Assembly: GCA_021154885.1 (NCBI GenBank)
Contig: JAJKHS010000138.1
Span: 1 to 56,538 of the forward strand
Length of the DNA stretch: 56,538 bases
Source: Thermoanaerobaculum sp.
GTDB lineage: Bacteria > Acidobacteriota > Thermoanaerobaculia > Multivoradales > UBA5704
Reading direction: 5' to 3'
The first letter of the stretch is position 1. Each line of letters begins with the position of its first letter. The position numbers and the translations under genes were made by a program. This document shows positions 17,276 to 25,614 of this stretch, piece after piece. Under the pieces are notes generated by a model. It made no database searches. It was not told the origin of the DNA and saw only the letters and a program-made list of their open reading frames with translations.

Positions 17276-18949
17276 TCAGCCCAGATACATCGTCACCACG
17301 ATGAAGTCGATGCTGAACGTGGGCTGAATCGTCATCGTGACGATGCATTCCCCTGCGATCTGTTGGGCGCGGGTCGCAGTGACGTCGAGCTTGTAGCCGA
17401 CCAGGGCTTCGTTGTCGACCATGCGCGTGAGGAAGGCGTCGATCGTCGCCTTGAGCGCGCCGCGCACGCGGTCGTTGTTCAGCTTGCCGATGTATGGATT
17501 GCAGGCCGAACGCACGCCGTAAATGGCGTAGTCGACGATGCGGCGGGTGGTGATCTGATGCCACGCCGAATTGGTCGAGGTGGTGATGCCCTTGACGACG
17601 CGAAAACCGTCGCGCTTTTCGACCGCCAGCACCCGCTGCAGCACCAGCTTTTCAAGCTGCGACGACGAGAACGCCGTCGACACGCCGGGGATGTTGAGCG
17701 GTTTGTTGGTCGGGCTGCTCTGCACCGGCAGGGACGAGAGCAGCCCGGCCACCGCCGCCGCCGTATACGCACCCGGCAGCGTGACCTGGGGAGCGGTCCG
17801 AATGCCCGGCGCGGCGAAGATCACGCGCTCGCTGTTCAGGGAGTGCCCCGCGATCACGCTCAAGTCGTCCGTGCCGTTGCTGCCGATGACGGCGATCCGC
17901 TCGCGGCGGATCTCGGCGGTCGTGTTGACGTGCCCCACCAGCACGGACACCATCCCGCTGTCGGAGGCGCTCTGCCCGGCCAGCACGACGATGTTGACGA
18001 GCTCGTTTTCCAGCAGGGCCAGGGCATCGCGGTAATCCTGCGCCGTCGCCGTCTCGCCATTGGCGCCGGCGGCATGGCCGTCCAGCCCGGTGCCGAACAG
18101 TTGCGGACCGATGGTGTTGTCCGGCAGGGAGTTGAGGAAGCTGCTTTCGTCGGCCGCCGCGGTGAAGACCAGCCCGGAGCGGCGATTCACCTGCTCTGCC
18201 AGGTGGGAGGCATCCGCCACGGTGTAGGTCTCCTTGGCCGTGCCGTAGGTCAGCTCGACCTTCCTGCCGTTCGCGGCGGGAACCTGATAAACGGCCAGGA
18301 TGGTATCCGCCGCCACCGGCGCGAAGCCCGCCAGTGTGGTGAAGGTCAGCGCGCCCGTCGTCGTGTTGACGCTCACCTGCGGCAAGGTGTTGCTGACCGC
18401 CGTGTCGTAGACGATGGCGTAGGTCAGCGTCGCGCCCGTGCTGGTCTGCCGGACGCGGATGCTGTTCAGCGGGCTGCTTGCCACGACGTGAGAGCGCCGC
18501 AGCGACGTGGCGTTCCCCGGCAGGGTCTCGCTGACCGCGCTGTCCTGGTCGGCGTTGGCGATGGCGATCTTGACGTCGTTGCCCCAGGTGCCGGGCGTCC
18601 GGGCCTGCAGCTTCGTCAGGAGCGTCGTGCCGTTGCGCGTCTGGTAGGCGGCGCTCTTGGCGGCGTTGCTCGCCGCGCGCACGGCGTAGACGGTGCGGCC
18701 GCCGTTGTTGTAGATGAATTCCAGGGCGCGGATCAGGGTGAGCTCGTGATCGTCGCCGCCCGTCCAGGGATCGCTGTCGCCAAACATCTCGCGCGCCTCG
18801 GCGAAGCTGCCCAGGATCTGCACCTGCTCCACCGGCCCTTTCGACGCCGTGCCGACGATTCCGATATTGCCTGAGACCACCGGGCCGGCGGTGATCAATC
18901 CCTCGTCACGGACTGTGATGTAAGCTCCGGGCAGGATCTGCTCTGGCAT
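17276..18949 (-). CDS. Contractile tail sheath protein
   Basis: A 557-aa sheath protein. The N-terminus (PGAYITVRDEG...VSGNIGIVGTASKGP) is the canonical sheath start, followed by ARE-M-FGDS and a RALEFIYNNGGRTVYAVR segment. The C-terminal domain has GVRTACNP-like VRSACNPYIGKLNNDRVRGAL and ends with the typical SIDFIVVTMYLG strand. The central 250 residues form the variable surface domain. It is the first gene of the operon and starts behind a GGAG ribosome site (about 8 nt spacing). A single sheath gene suggests a simple, one-sheath particle. Identification is secure. Confidence 0.96.
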   Translation of the reverse strand: MPEQILPGAYITVRDEGLITAGPVVSGNIGIVGTASKGPVEQVQILGSFAEAREMFGDSDPWTGGDDHELTLIRALEFIYNNGGRTVYAVRAASNAAKSAAYQTRNGTTLLTKLQARTPGTWGNDVKIAIANADQDSAVSETLPGNATSLRRSHVVASSPLNSIRVRQTSTGATLTYAIVYDTAVSNTLPQVSVNTTTGALTFTTLAGFAPVAADTILAVYQVPAANGRKVELTYGTAKETYTVADASHLAEQVNRRSGLVFTAAADESSFLNSLPDNTIGPQLFGTGLDGHAAGANGETATAQDYRDALALLENELVNIVVLAGQSASDSGMVSVLVGHVNTTAEIRRERIAVIGSNGTDDLSVIAGHSLNSERVIFAAPGIRTAPQVTLPGAYTAAAVAGLLSSLPVQSSPTNKPLNIPGVSTAFSSSQLEKLVLQRVLAVEKRDGFRVVKGITTSTNSAWHQITTRRIVDYAIYGVRSACNPYIGKLNNDRVRGALKATIDAFLTRMVDNEALVGYKLDVTATRAQQIAGECIVTMTIQPTFSIDFIVVTMYLG

Positions 18950-18986
18950 AGCTATATCTCCATGGACGCTGATTCCAGCTCTCAGG

Positions 18987-19016
18987 ATCGTACGCCGCTT
19001 TCAGACCCTGCGTCAA
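18987..19016 (-). promoter_or_regulatory. Candidate sigma70 promoter for the injection-particle operon
   Basis: On the minus strand TTGACG (19016-19011) and TACGAT (18992-18987) are separated by 18 bp, placing a start near 18980, about 30 nt before the sheath ATG. The -35 overlaps the stop codon of the upstream hydrolase gene, so read-through transcription from that gene remains possible. No operator was recognised beside it. Confidence 0.4.
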
Positions 19017-20155
19017 TGAGCTACCGCGGGGGCGGCCAGGAACGCCGCGATCTTTTCGTTGAGGAACTTGCGGTCCTCCGGGTCGATCCCCGCTCCCGCG
19101 GGATGCCCCCAGAGCGAGGGGATCGGCGTGAGGGTGACGTGCGGAATGAACCGCGCCTCGTAGCGTGCGTCGGTGAGGGGAAAGTAGAGGTCCGTCTCCG
19201 AAGGCATGTAGAGCAGCGGCACCTTGATCGACGCCAGCGCTTTCTCGACGCTGCCACCGAACCCCTTCGTGGCGCCCACGTCGTGCCGCTCCCAGGTGCG
19301 CGCCTGCAGGATCAGGTCGTTCGCGTCGGCGCCGGGAATGAAGTTCTTCCGGAGATCCGTCACGAACGATTCGAACGTCGTGCCCGGGGGCGTGATCTGC
19401 TTCCACAGCTCCTGCCGCCACCACTCCTGCGAGAAGAGCCAGCCGGCCCAGACCAGGCCGAAGAGCTCGACCCCCTGCTTGGGCTGCACCGTGTAGTCGC
19501 CGCCCTTGAACCCCGGATCGAGCGCGATCGAGGCGATCTGGCCTTCCAGCCGCACCACACCGTGCGGCCAGCACTTCGCGGTGCCGGACGTGGCCACGAT
19601 CCGGTCGCTGAAGTCGGGGTAGCTCACCCCCCACTGGAAGGCCTGCTCCGCGCCCATCGAGAAGCCGATGACCGCGCGCAGGTGAGTGACGCCCAGGCTG
19701 AGCAGGAGCCGGTGCACCGCCTCCACGTTGTCCCGCACCGTCGCGACGGGAAACCGCGGCCCATGGAACGGCTCCGGCGTGTTGCTCGGCGACGACGAAT
19801 GCCCATTGCCGAAGAGCTCTGTGGCCACGAGGAAGTGCTGCCTGGGATCGAGCGCGCCCCCCGGCCCCATCAGCCACTCATAGCCGTGGAAGTCCGCCAT
19901 GTAGTGGGACGGCAGCAGGATGACGTTGTCGTGCTTCGCGTTCAGGTGGCCGTAGGTGCCATAGACCACCTTGACGTTTGGCACCATGGCTCCGCTCTCG
20001 AAGGTGAAGCGCTCGAGCGTGAAGACGTGGGGCTCCGCCGGGATCGGAGGCGGCGCCGCGGGCTCCTGCGCAAGGAGGGGGGCCGCCAGCACGGCCAACA
20101 GAGGCAGAAGCCGCAAGACGAGCCGAAGGCCAGGGTGTGAGGACTGCTGAGTCAT
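19013..20155 (-). CDS. Secreted alpha/beta hydrolase, homoserine O-acetyltransferase-like
   Basis: A 380-aa protein with an N-terminal signal peptide (basic start, LLPLLAVLAAPLLAQ core, cleavage after about residue 29) and an alpha/beta hydrolase fold of the MetX-like group. The nucleophile elbow is GFSMGA with Ser166, the acid is Asp322 in ETDLYFP, and the histidine is His351 in LWGHPAG; all three are present. The export signal argues against methionine biosynthesis and for an esterase- or acyltransferase-like activity outside the cytoplasm. It starts behind GGAGGAG. It lies 63 nt upstream of the sheath gene on the same strand but has no obvious link to the particle. Confidence 0.88.
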   Translation of the reverse strand: MTQQSSHPGLRLVLRLLPLLAVLAAPLLAQEPAAPPPIPAEPHVFTLERFTFESGAMVPNVKVVYGTYGHLNAKHDNVILLPSHYMADFHGYEWLMGPGGALDPRQHFLVATELFGNGHSSSPSNTPEPFHGPRFPVATVRDNVEAVHRLLLSLGVTHLRAVIGFSMGAEQAFQWGVSYPDFSDRIVATSGTAKCWPHGVVRLEGQIASIALDPGFKGGDYTVQPKQGVELFGLVWAGWLFSQEWWRQELWKQITPPGTTFESFVTDLRKNFIPGADANDLILQARTWERHDVGATKGFGGSVEKALASIKVPLLYMPSETDLYFPLTDARYEARFIPHVTLTPIPSLWGHPAGAGIDPEDRKFLNEKIAAFLAAPAVAH

Positions 20156-20255
20156 GGTCGAGCTCTCCTCCCGTCGATGCCTGCGTTGGCGCAGAGTCTA
20201 CATCAGTGGCGTCTCGACGGAGTTGTGGGGCTCGGCCACGCACCAACCAAGCGCT

Positions 20256-20996
20256 TTATCTCTTCCCCTCCACCAACTCGGCAAATTCAGTCCCGAACCG
20301 ATGCGCGTCGCCCGGCCAGCGGGCGGAGAGAAAGCGCCCATCCAGAACGGTGAATCCCGCCGCGAGGTTCGTGGGACTGTCACGCGTGATGGCCAGGGGC
20401 CCGCGAACGAAATCCTGGGAACTCGCCAGATACTGCTTGACCTCGTCTTCGACCGTCGTCTGCGGATAGGTTCGATAATAGTTGCCAAGCCAGATCCTGG
20501 TCAGCCGCCACGCGATCAGCTCCAGCGGCTTCGTCAACGCCGTCGTCTTCTTTCCAGACAGCACGGACGCACGAGCAGCCACCAGCACACCATGACAGAT
20601 GGCTCCGATGGGTTTGTTCTGCTGAGCCATCTCGGCGACTTTGGCTTGGAGCAGAGTGGATTCCAGATACTCCCTCGTGCCGGGGGCATGGCCGCCGGGC
20701 AAGAGGATGGCGTCGAAGGTCTCCGCCGGGATCTCTCCGTAGGGAATGGGATTCTTGAATTCGGGGCTCTGCTCCATCTCCTGGTAGGCCCGTCGAGCGT
20801 TGGCGTCCGCCCGGAGAAAAGGTGCGAGGATGGCGAGCCCTTCGCCGGTGACCATTCGCGGGTCGGCTCGTCCCGGCCGACCGTTCGGGGTCGCAAAGAC
20901 GACGGTATGGCCCCGCCCGCGCAAGATTTTCCACGGTACGGCCGTTTCGGTGGGGTCAAAATCGGAATTGGGGATCGGCATCAAGATGGTCGCCAT
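20256..20996 (-). CDS. DJ-1/PfpI family protein (glyoxalase III/Hsp31-type candidate)
   Basis: A 246-aa class I glutamine-amidotransferase-like protein. The ATG at 20994-20996 follows GGAGGAGCT at ideal spacing, so it is preferred to an upstream start 17 codons earlier. The core signature is ILLPGGHAPG (98-107), then the nucleophile elbow AICHGV with Cys134 and His135. The length, with an insert before the elbow, fits the larger Hsp31/YajL-related members that detoxify methylglyoxal or remove its adducts. It has no signal peptide. It is transcribed on its own; the following 445 bp upstream contain only a repeat element. Confidence 0.88.
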   Translation of the reverse strand: MATILMPIPNSDFDPTETAVPWKILRGRGHTVVFATPNGRPGRADPRMVTGEGLAILAPFLRADANARRAYQEMEQSPEFKNPIPYGEIPAETFDAILLPGGHAPGTREYLESTLLQAKVAEMAQQNKPIGAICHGVLVAARASVLSGKKTTALTKPLELIAWRLTRIWLGNYYRTYPQTTVEDEVKQYLASSQDFVRGPLAITRDSPTNLAAGFTVLDGRFLSARWPGDAHRFGTEFAELVEGKR

Positions 20997-21194
20997 AGCT
21001 CCTCCGAGTATCAGAACAGTCGTCCGGGTTCTCTGGAGAAGCTCCACACGCCTGCCGCCCCAGGCATCAATTCAATTCATGACTTTGTCCTTCTGAGAAT
21101 AGAGGACGGACAGAGACGGGATTTTCTCATAATCGCCGGCTGGCCTCGCGAGATTATCGCAGACAGCGCGGGTGAGCAGCAATCCCACGTTTCT

Positions 21195-21418
21195 TGCCCC
21201 GAAGGGGCAGCGGCATGTAGCCTGGGCTGGCGCTTTTTGCCAGCCCCAGGAACCGCGCCCCGACATCTCCCAAAGCCCCGGCAGGGGCGACGGCAGCTCA
21301 TCATTTGACGCGAACTGCCGCCGCCCCTTCGGGGCTTCGGGATTTTTGTTGGGCGCTTCTACCTGGGGCTGGCAAAAAGCGCCAGCCCCAGGCTACACGC
21401 CATAGCCCCTTCGGGGCA
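21195..21418. repeat. Large inverted-repeat element in the intergenic region
   Basis: Two arms of about 56 bp (21195-21250 and 21362-21418) are nearly perfect reverse complements. Each arm contains two smaller palindromes: GCCCCGAAGGGGC-like and CCTGGGGCTGGC-AAAAA-GCGCCAGCCCCAGG-like. Between the arms further GCCCC/GGGGC half-sites occur. No protein-coding frame with a ribosome site is present. It looks like a non-autonomous palindromic element. It fills most of the 445-bp gap 20997-21441, in which nothing else was recognised. Confidence 0.75.
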
Positions 21419-21441
21419 GTATGATGATGACGACGATGACG

Positions 21442-22149
21442 TTATGGGCTCTTGAAAGTCACCGGCCCTTTCGGGCAGTCGAGCCTGAGCGTGAAACCGG
21501 GCTTCGGGCTGGCAGCCAGGTCGACGCGGAGCGCGAGCGTGGACTTGAGGCGCTTGAGCTCCGTCAAGTCAGGACTGGCGACGACGAAATCGCGGAGCTT
21601 GCAGCCGGCAGGGGAGGTCGTCGACGGGTGAGGCGTTCCGGCGGACCACACGATGAAGAAGGGGGCCAGCGCAAACTGGTGCGCCACGTTGAAGGTCTGC
21701 CAGTTGAGCGTCGTACCCGACGGAGTGATCCGGGACCCGGGCTCCGGCGGCGTGAGCTGAAACCCTCCCTGCTCGAGACGGTGGCGCAGTGACTCGAGGT
21801 CGCCGCCGGAGACCGCCCAGCCGATGAGCGCGGGAGTCTCCAATTTCGCGAGATCCGAAAACCCGGCTGGCGCCTGGGCTTCCGGCTGCAACGCGATGAT
21901 CTCGAGATAGCTGCCGCCGCCCAGGGAGAGGAGAGCGTTCTGAGTGCCCCTGGGGTGCTTGCCCCCAAACGCGGGCCGCACCCCTGTGGTCTTCGCCACC
22001 AGCTCCGTCGCCCGATCCAGGTCTGCGGCTCCCAGCAGGATGTGGTCGACGTGAGGCTGGTGCTGGGGATCCGTGGCCATAGCGAAATCTCCACCGAGAG
22101 CCGAGAGGCAGCAGAGGGAAAAAACCCGGGCGAGCTTGGAGCATCCCAT
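21442..22149 (-). CDS. Exported glyoxalase-like (VOC superfamily) protein
   Basis: A 235-aa protein. The ATG at 22147-22149 follows GGAGGAACGATC. The first 25 residues form a signal sequence ([20 protein letters not shown], then DFAMA), so export or membrane anchoring is likely. A later ATG at ATDPQHQP would give a cytoplasmic form. The rest matches the Glyoxalase_3-like layout: [34 protein letters not shown], and a second half ending DCPKGPVTF. His and Glu residues at the strand positions (VDH, YLEII) could bind a metal. Substrate unknown. Both neighbouring intergenic stretches are repeat-rich. Confidence 0.82.
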   Translation of the reverse strand: MGCSKLARVFSLCCLSALGGDFAMATDPQHQPHVDHILLGAADLDRATELVAKTTGVRPAFGGKHPRGTQNALLSLGGGSYLEIIALQPEAQAPAGFSDLAKLETPALIGWAVSGGDLESLRHRLEQGGFQLTPPEPGSRITPSGTTLNWQTFNVAHQFALAPFFIVWSAGTPHPSTTSPAGCKLRDFVVASPDLTELKRLKSTLALRVDLAASPKPGFTLRLDCPKGPVTFKSP

Positions 22150-22156
22150 GATCGTT

Positions 22157-22230
22157 CCTCCAAAGACAACAAGGACAAAGAATATCACCGAGGCTGGAGG
22201 TTTCCTCGTCCTTGCTGTCCTTGCTTCGGC
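22157..22230. repeat. AAGGAC-type dispersed repeat, copy 1
   Basis: A run built from ACAACAAGGACAAAG faces a downstream CGTCCTTGCTGTCCTTGC, making a loose inverted repeat. The same motif family occurs again at 25505-25600. It lies between the glyoxalase-like gene and the glutamine synthetase remnant. Confidence 0.5.
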
Positions 22231-22253
22231 TTTCTGTCGCGCAGGCTCCTCGT

Positions 22254-22562
22254 CTAGTACTCCCCCAGATACCGCTCCTGCTCCCACGGATGCACGTGGG
22301 AGATGTAGTCCGCCCACTCCTGCCGCTTGGCGCGCAGGTAGTTCTCCAGGATGTGGTTGCCCAGGGCGCCGCTGACCACGGGGTCCGAGCCCCGCCGCCA
22401 GCATCACGGCGAAAGCTAGATAGGGATTGCAGGACGGATCGGGCATGCGCACCTCGCAGCGGGTGGACATGCCGCGCTTGGCCGCAGGCCGTGGTCCTGG
22501 GCCACCTTCTTGACCACGAAACGGAAGGTGGTGACCTTGTCCGCGCAACCTAGGGGATCTTC
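22254..22562 (-). pseudogene. glnA: Remnant of glutamine synthetase (C-terminal pieces)
   Basis: Three collinear pieces of a type I glutamine synthetase remain on the minus strand. The first is [19 protein letters not shown] (from about 22541), the second [20 protein letters not shown] (about 22455-22396), and the third the C-terminal [20 protein letters not shown] with [10 protein letters not shown] and a stop at 22254-22256. They are in more than one frame, and the stretches that should separate them, including most of the catalytic core and the segment before the C-terminal helix, are deleted. The N-terminal half of the gene is absent. Glutamine synthetase must be supplied elsewhere. The identification comes from recognisable family motifs. 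Confidence 0.88.
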
Positions 22563-22700
22563 GGCGAGTTGGCAAGCCCCAGGATGACGCGGTGATCTTG
22601 AAATCTGGACGCCGTTGCACATTTTGCGTTGCAGTCCGTACAGCAGGGCGAGCTCGCCGGCGTGTGCTATCCTTCGGAGACATCCAACGGAAGGAGAGCC

Positions 22701-23042
22701 ATGGGAGAGGCTGTGAAGATGCCTGCAATCAAGCTACCCAAGATCGCCCTGCCGCGCCCGCAGCGTTGGGACTGGTTCGCCATCGGCGCCCTGGTCGTCG
22801 GCGTCGCCCTCATCGTCGGGAACCTCGTGATGGGGCTCAAGAAGCCGCCGGGCGAGCCGTTCCCCTCGGGGTGGACGATGGTCTTCGTGTTCGGGCAGCT
22901 CGCGGTGGCCTGCGGCGGTCTGATGCTGCTGGGCAAGACTGCCAAGGAGGGCACCGGCTGGGGTAACGCGGCCTCGCTGCTGGCGACCTTCGTCGGCATC
23001 AGCGGCGTGATGCTGGCGGCGGCCTTCTGGGCGGCGGCCTGA
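22701..23042 (+). CDS. Small three-helix membrane protein
   Basis: A 113-aa protein starting at the ATG behind GGAAGGAG. A short basic N-terminus ([17 protein letters not shown]) is followed by three hydrophobic helices: [38 protein letters not shown] and [17 protein letters not shown]. No family was recognised and there are no polar motifs suggesting a channel or enzyme. It stands alone, 130 nt before the TVP38 gene on the same strand. Real because of its strong ribosome site and clean membrane pattern. Confidence 0.75.
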   Translation: MGEAVKMPAIKLPKIALPRPQRWDWFAIGALVVGVALIVGNLVMGLKKPPGEPFPSGWTMVFVFGQLAVACGGLMLLGKTAKEGTGWGNAASLLATFVGISGVMLAAAFWAAA

Positions 23043-23172
23043 CGGCCCCGGACCCTTCCACGGCTCTCCGCGTCACGGTCCAGGGGCCGGCTGGTAATCC
23101 GGCCGTGCCCCGCCGGCCGTAGTGTTGTCGGACCGGCACGCCGCCGGTCCGTCCCCGAGAGGAGCCGACGCC

Positions 23173-23946
23173 TTGGACAGCCAAGCCGACGCCGTTGCCG
23201 CCGCTCAACCCCGCTCGAAGACCCGGCTGATCCTCTATATCGTCCTCGGCCTGGCTGTCGTGGTCGGCGTGATCCTGGCTGGCCGGCAGGCGGTAGGACC
23301 GGTCCTCCGGTTCGCAGCATGGGTCGAGGGACTGGGCGCCTGGGGGCCGATCGTCTTCATCCTCGGCTATGTGATCGCCACGGTCGCCTTCCTGCCAGGC
23401 TCGGTGCTCACACTGGCTGCGGGCTTCATTTTCGGCCTCGCACGTGGAACGCTCTATACCTTCATCGGCGCCACGATCGGAGCCTCTCTCGCCTTTCTGA
23501 TTGCCCGCTACGTCGCTCGCGGAGCGATCGAGCGCAAGATCGCCGGGAACCCCAAGTTCGCCGCGGTGGATCGGGCGGTGGGCCGCGAAGGCTTCAAGAT
23601 CGTGGCCCTGCTCCGGCTCTCTCCCCTCTTCCCGTTCAATCTCCTGAACTACTCCCTGGGATTGACCAAGGTCTCGTTCCTCCAGTATCTTGCGGCGTCG
23701 ATCGCGATGCTGCCGGGCACGCTGCTCTACGTCTATTACGGAGCCGTGGCACGCAAGGCGACCGGCAGTCTCGCCGCGGCGGCGGGCGGCACTGGAGTCC
23801 AGAAGGGAGCCGAATCCTGGATCTTCCTCGGCATCGGCCTCGTCGCTACCCTCGTCGTCACCACCTTCGTCACCCGCCTGGCCGGCAAGGCGCTGCGCCA
23901 GCAGATCGACGAGCCGGCGGCCAGCTCGGAGGACCGCCATGTCTGA
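23173..23946 (+). CDS. TVP38/TMEM64 (SNARE-associated/DedA-like) membrane protein
   Basis: A 257-aa integral membrane protein. I chose the TTG at 23173 because GAGAGGAG lies at good spacing before it; an in-frame GTG at 23122 would add 17 residues. Residues about 18-38 form the first helix. The family core is GPIVFILGYVIATVAFLPGS, then LTLAAGFIFGLARGTLYTFIGATIGASLAFLIAR, followed by LLRLSPLFPFNLLNYSLGLT and the SIAMLPGTLLYVYYGA motif. Such proteins are probably lipid scramblase- or transporter-like. It overlaps the next gene by 8 nt; this pair, TVP38 with a disulfide-reductase-like flavoprotein, recurs in bacteria. Confidence 0.9.
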   Translation: MDSQADAVAAAQPRSKTRLILYIVLGLAVVVGVILAGRQAVGPVLRFAAWVEGLGAWGPIVFILGYVIATVAFLPGSVLTLAAGFIFGLARGTLYTFIGATIGASLAFLIARYVARGAIERKIAGNPKFAAVDRAVGREGFKIVALLRLSPLFPFNLLNYSLGLTKVSFLQYLAASIAMLPGTLLYVYYGAVARKATGSLAAAAGGTGVQKGAESWIFLGIGLVATLVVTTFVTRLAGKALRQQIDEPAASSEDRHV

Positions 23947-25498
23947 GCCCGCCCTGAAGGAGAAGAAGGAGGTCCACACCTTCCCCGTGGAGCCGAAGGA
24001 CGAGCACAACCTCAAGCTCCTCGAGAACGTCCATCCGGAGTCCTGGACCAACCCCGAGCCGAAGGCGCGGTATCACGTGGTGGTGATCGGCGCCGGCACG
24101 GCGGGGCTGATCTCGGCCGCGGGCTCGGCGGGGCTCGGCGCACGGGTGGCCCTGATCGAGCGCCATCTCATGGGCGGCGACTGTCTGAACGTCGGCTGCG
24201 TCCCGTCGAAAGGGGTGATCCGCGCTTCCCGCGCCTGGCAGGACGCCCGCGAAGCCCATGAGCGCTTCGGCGGCCCCGTGGTCCCCGCCGACGCCCGGAG
24301 CGACTTCGGCGCCGCCATGGCGCGGATGCGCCGCCTGCGGGCCGGCATCAGCATTCACGACAGCGCCCGCCGCTACCAGAGCCTGGGGATCGACGTCTTC
24401 CTCGGCCAGGGCCGCTTCGTCTCTCCCGACACGGTGGAGATCGACGGCAAGCGGCTGCGCTTCCGCCGCGCCGTCATCGCCACCGGCGCCCGCGCCGCCG
24501 AGCCGCGCATTCCGGGTCTCGCCGCGGCGGGCTTCCGCACCAACGAGACGATCTTCAATCTGACCGAGCTGCCGAAACGGCTCGTCGTCCTCGGCGGCGG
24601 CCCCATCGGCTGCGAGATGTCCCAGTCATTCGCCCGCTTCGGCAGCCAGGTCACCCACCTCAATCAGGAGGCTCACATCCTGCCGCGGGAGGACGTCGAC
24701 GCCGCCGAGATCGTGCAGCAGGCGATGATCCGGGACGGCGTCCACTTCGAGTTCAACATGAAATGTGTTGAGGTGCGGCGGCAGGGCGCCGAGAAGGTGG
24801 TGGTCTTCGAGCGCGGGGGCCTCCGCCACGAGGTGGTGGCGGACGAGATCCTGGTGGCGGCGGGACGCGCCCCCAACGTCGAGGGTCTGGGGCTCGAGGC
24901 GGCCGGCGTGCGCTTCGGCAAGCGGGGCGTCGAGGTGGATGACCACCTGCGCACCAGCAACCAGAGCATCTTCGCCTGCGGCGACGTGGCCTCCCGTTTC
25001 CAGTTCACCCACGTGGCCGACGCCCAGGCCCGCATCGTCATCCAGAACGCCCTCTTCTTCGGCCGCTCCAAGGCCTCGGCGCTCACCATCCCCTGGTGCA
25101 CCTACACCACGCCGGAGATCGCCCACGTCGGCCTTTATGAGAAGGATGCCAAAAAGAAGGGTATCGAGGTGGACACCATTACCATTCCGCTCTCGACCGT
25201 GGACCGCGCCATCCTCGACGGCGCGGACGAGGGGTTCCTGCGCGTCCACGTCGAGAAGGGGTCGAAGGAGGGCAGGATCGCCGGCGCCACGCTGGTGGCC
25301 GAGCACGCCGGCGACATGATCGGCGAGCTCTGCCTCGCCGTCACCCACGGCATCGGCTTGAAAAAGATCGCGAGCGTCATCCACCCCTACCCCACCCAGG
25401 GCGAGGCGGTGAAGAAAGCCGCGGATCAGTGGCGGCGGGGGGCGCTGACGCCGACGGTGAAGAAGGTGTTCGGGACGTTCTTCAAGGTTTTCAAGTAG
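23939..25498 (+). CDS. Mercuric-reductase-like / dihydrolipoamide dehydrogenase family flavoprotein
   Basis: A 519-aa pyridine nucleotide-disulfide oxidoreductase. A 44-residue charged N-terminal extension precedes the FAD-binding GAGTAG (51-56). The redox disulfide is Cys82-x4-Cys87 in GGDCLNVGCVPSKG. The NAD(P)-binding motif is GGGPIGCEM, and the second FAD motif is IFACGDVA. The dimerisation domain contains the active-site HPYPTQGEA with the catalytic His. No N-terminal heavy-metal-associated domain and no C-terminal Cys pair of true MerA is seen, so mercury reduction is unlikely to be the main activity. It overlaps the TVP38 gene by 8 nt and is expected to function with it, probably in membrane redox or envelope stress. 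Confidence 0.92.
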   Translation: MSEPALKEKKEVHTFPVEPKDEHNLKLLENVHPESWTNPEPKARYHVVVIGAGTAGLISAAGSAGLGARVALIERHLMGGDCLNVGCVPSKGVIRASRAWQDAREAHERFGGPVVPADARSDFGAAMARMRRLRAGISIHDSARRYQSLGIDVFLGQGRFVSPDTVEIDGKRLRFRRAVIATGARAAEPRIPGLAAAGFRTNETIFNLTELPKRLVVLGGGPIGCEMSQSFARFGSQVTHLNQEAHILPREDVDAAEIVQQAMIRDGVHFEFNMKCVEVRRQGAEKVVVFERGGLRHEVVADEILVAAGRAPNVEGLGLEAAGVRFGKRGVEVDDHLRTSNQSIFACGDVASRFQFTHVADAQARIVIQNALFFGRSKASALTIPWCTYTTPEIAHVGLYEKDAKKKGIEVDTITIPLSTVDRAILDGADEGFLRVHVEKGSKEGRIAGATLVAEHAGDMIGELCLAVTHGIGLKKIASVIHPYPTQGEAVKKAADQWRRGALTPTVKKVFGTFFKVFK

Positions 25499-25504
25499 GC
25501 GAGG

Positions 25505-25600
25505 GACGTAAGGGACAACAAGGACGACAGGGACATCAAGGACAACAGGGACCGTGTCTTCCTCGTCCTTGAGGTCCTTGACGTCCTTGAGGTCCTTCGT
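25505..25600. repeat. AAGGAC-type dispersed repeat, copy 2
   Basis: A left half with repeated GGGACAACAAGGACGACAGG-type units is mirrored by a right half of CGTCCTTGAGGTCCTTGACG-type units, giving an imperfect long hairpin between the flavoprotein gene and yaeQ. The unit resembles that at 22157-22230. It provides the yaeQ leader region, which has no clear ribosome site. Confidence 0.55.
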
Positions 25601-25614
25601 GATCCGAGTTAATC

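Noticed and set aside
1-18949. Type VI secretion system
   Set aside because: No TssJLM membrane complex, ClpV or TssB/C pair; the sheath is a single phage-type protein.
22416-22622. Short minus-strand ORF as an independent gene
   Set aside because: Its content is a piece of glutamine synthetase and belongs to the pseudogene.
23939-25498. True mercuric reductase (MerA)
   Set aside because: The redox CxxxxC is shared by the whole family; the N-terminal heavy-metal domain, the C-terminal Cys pair and any mer genes are missing.
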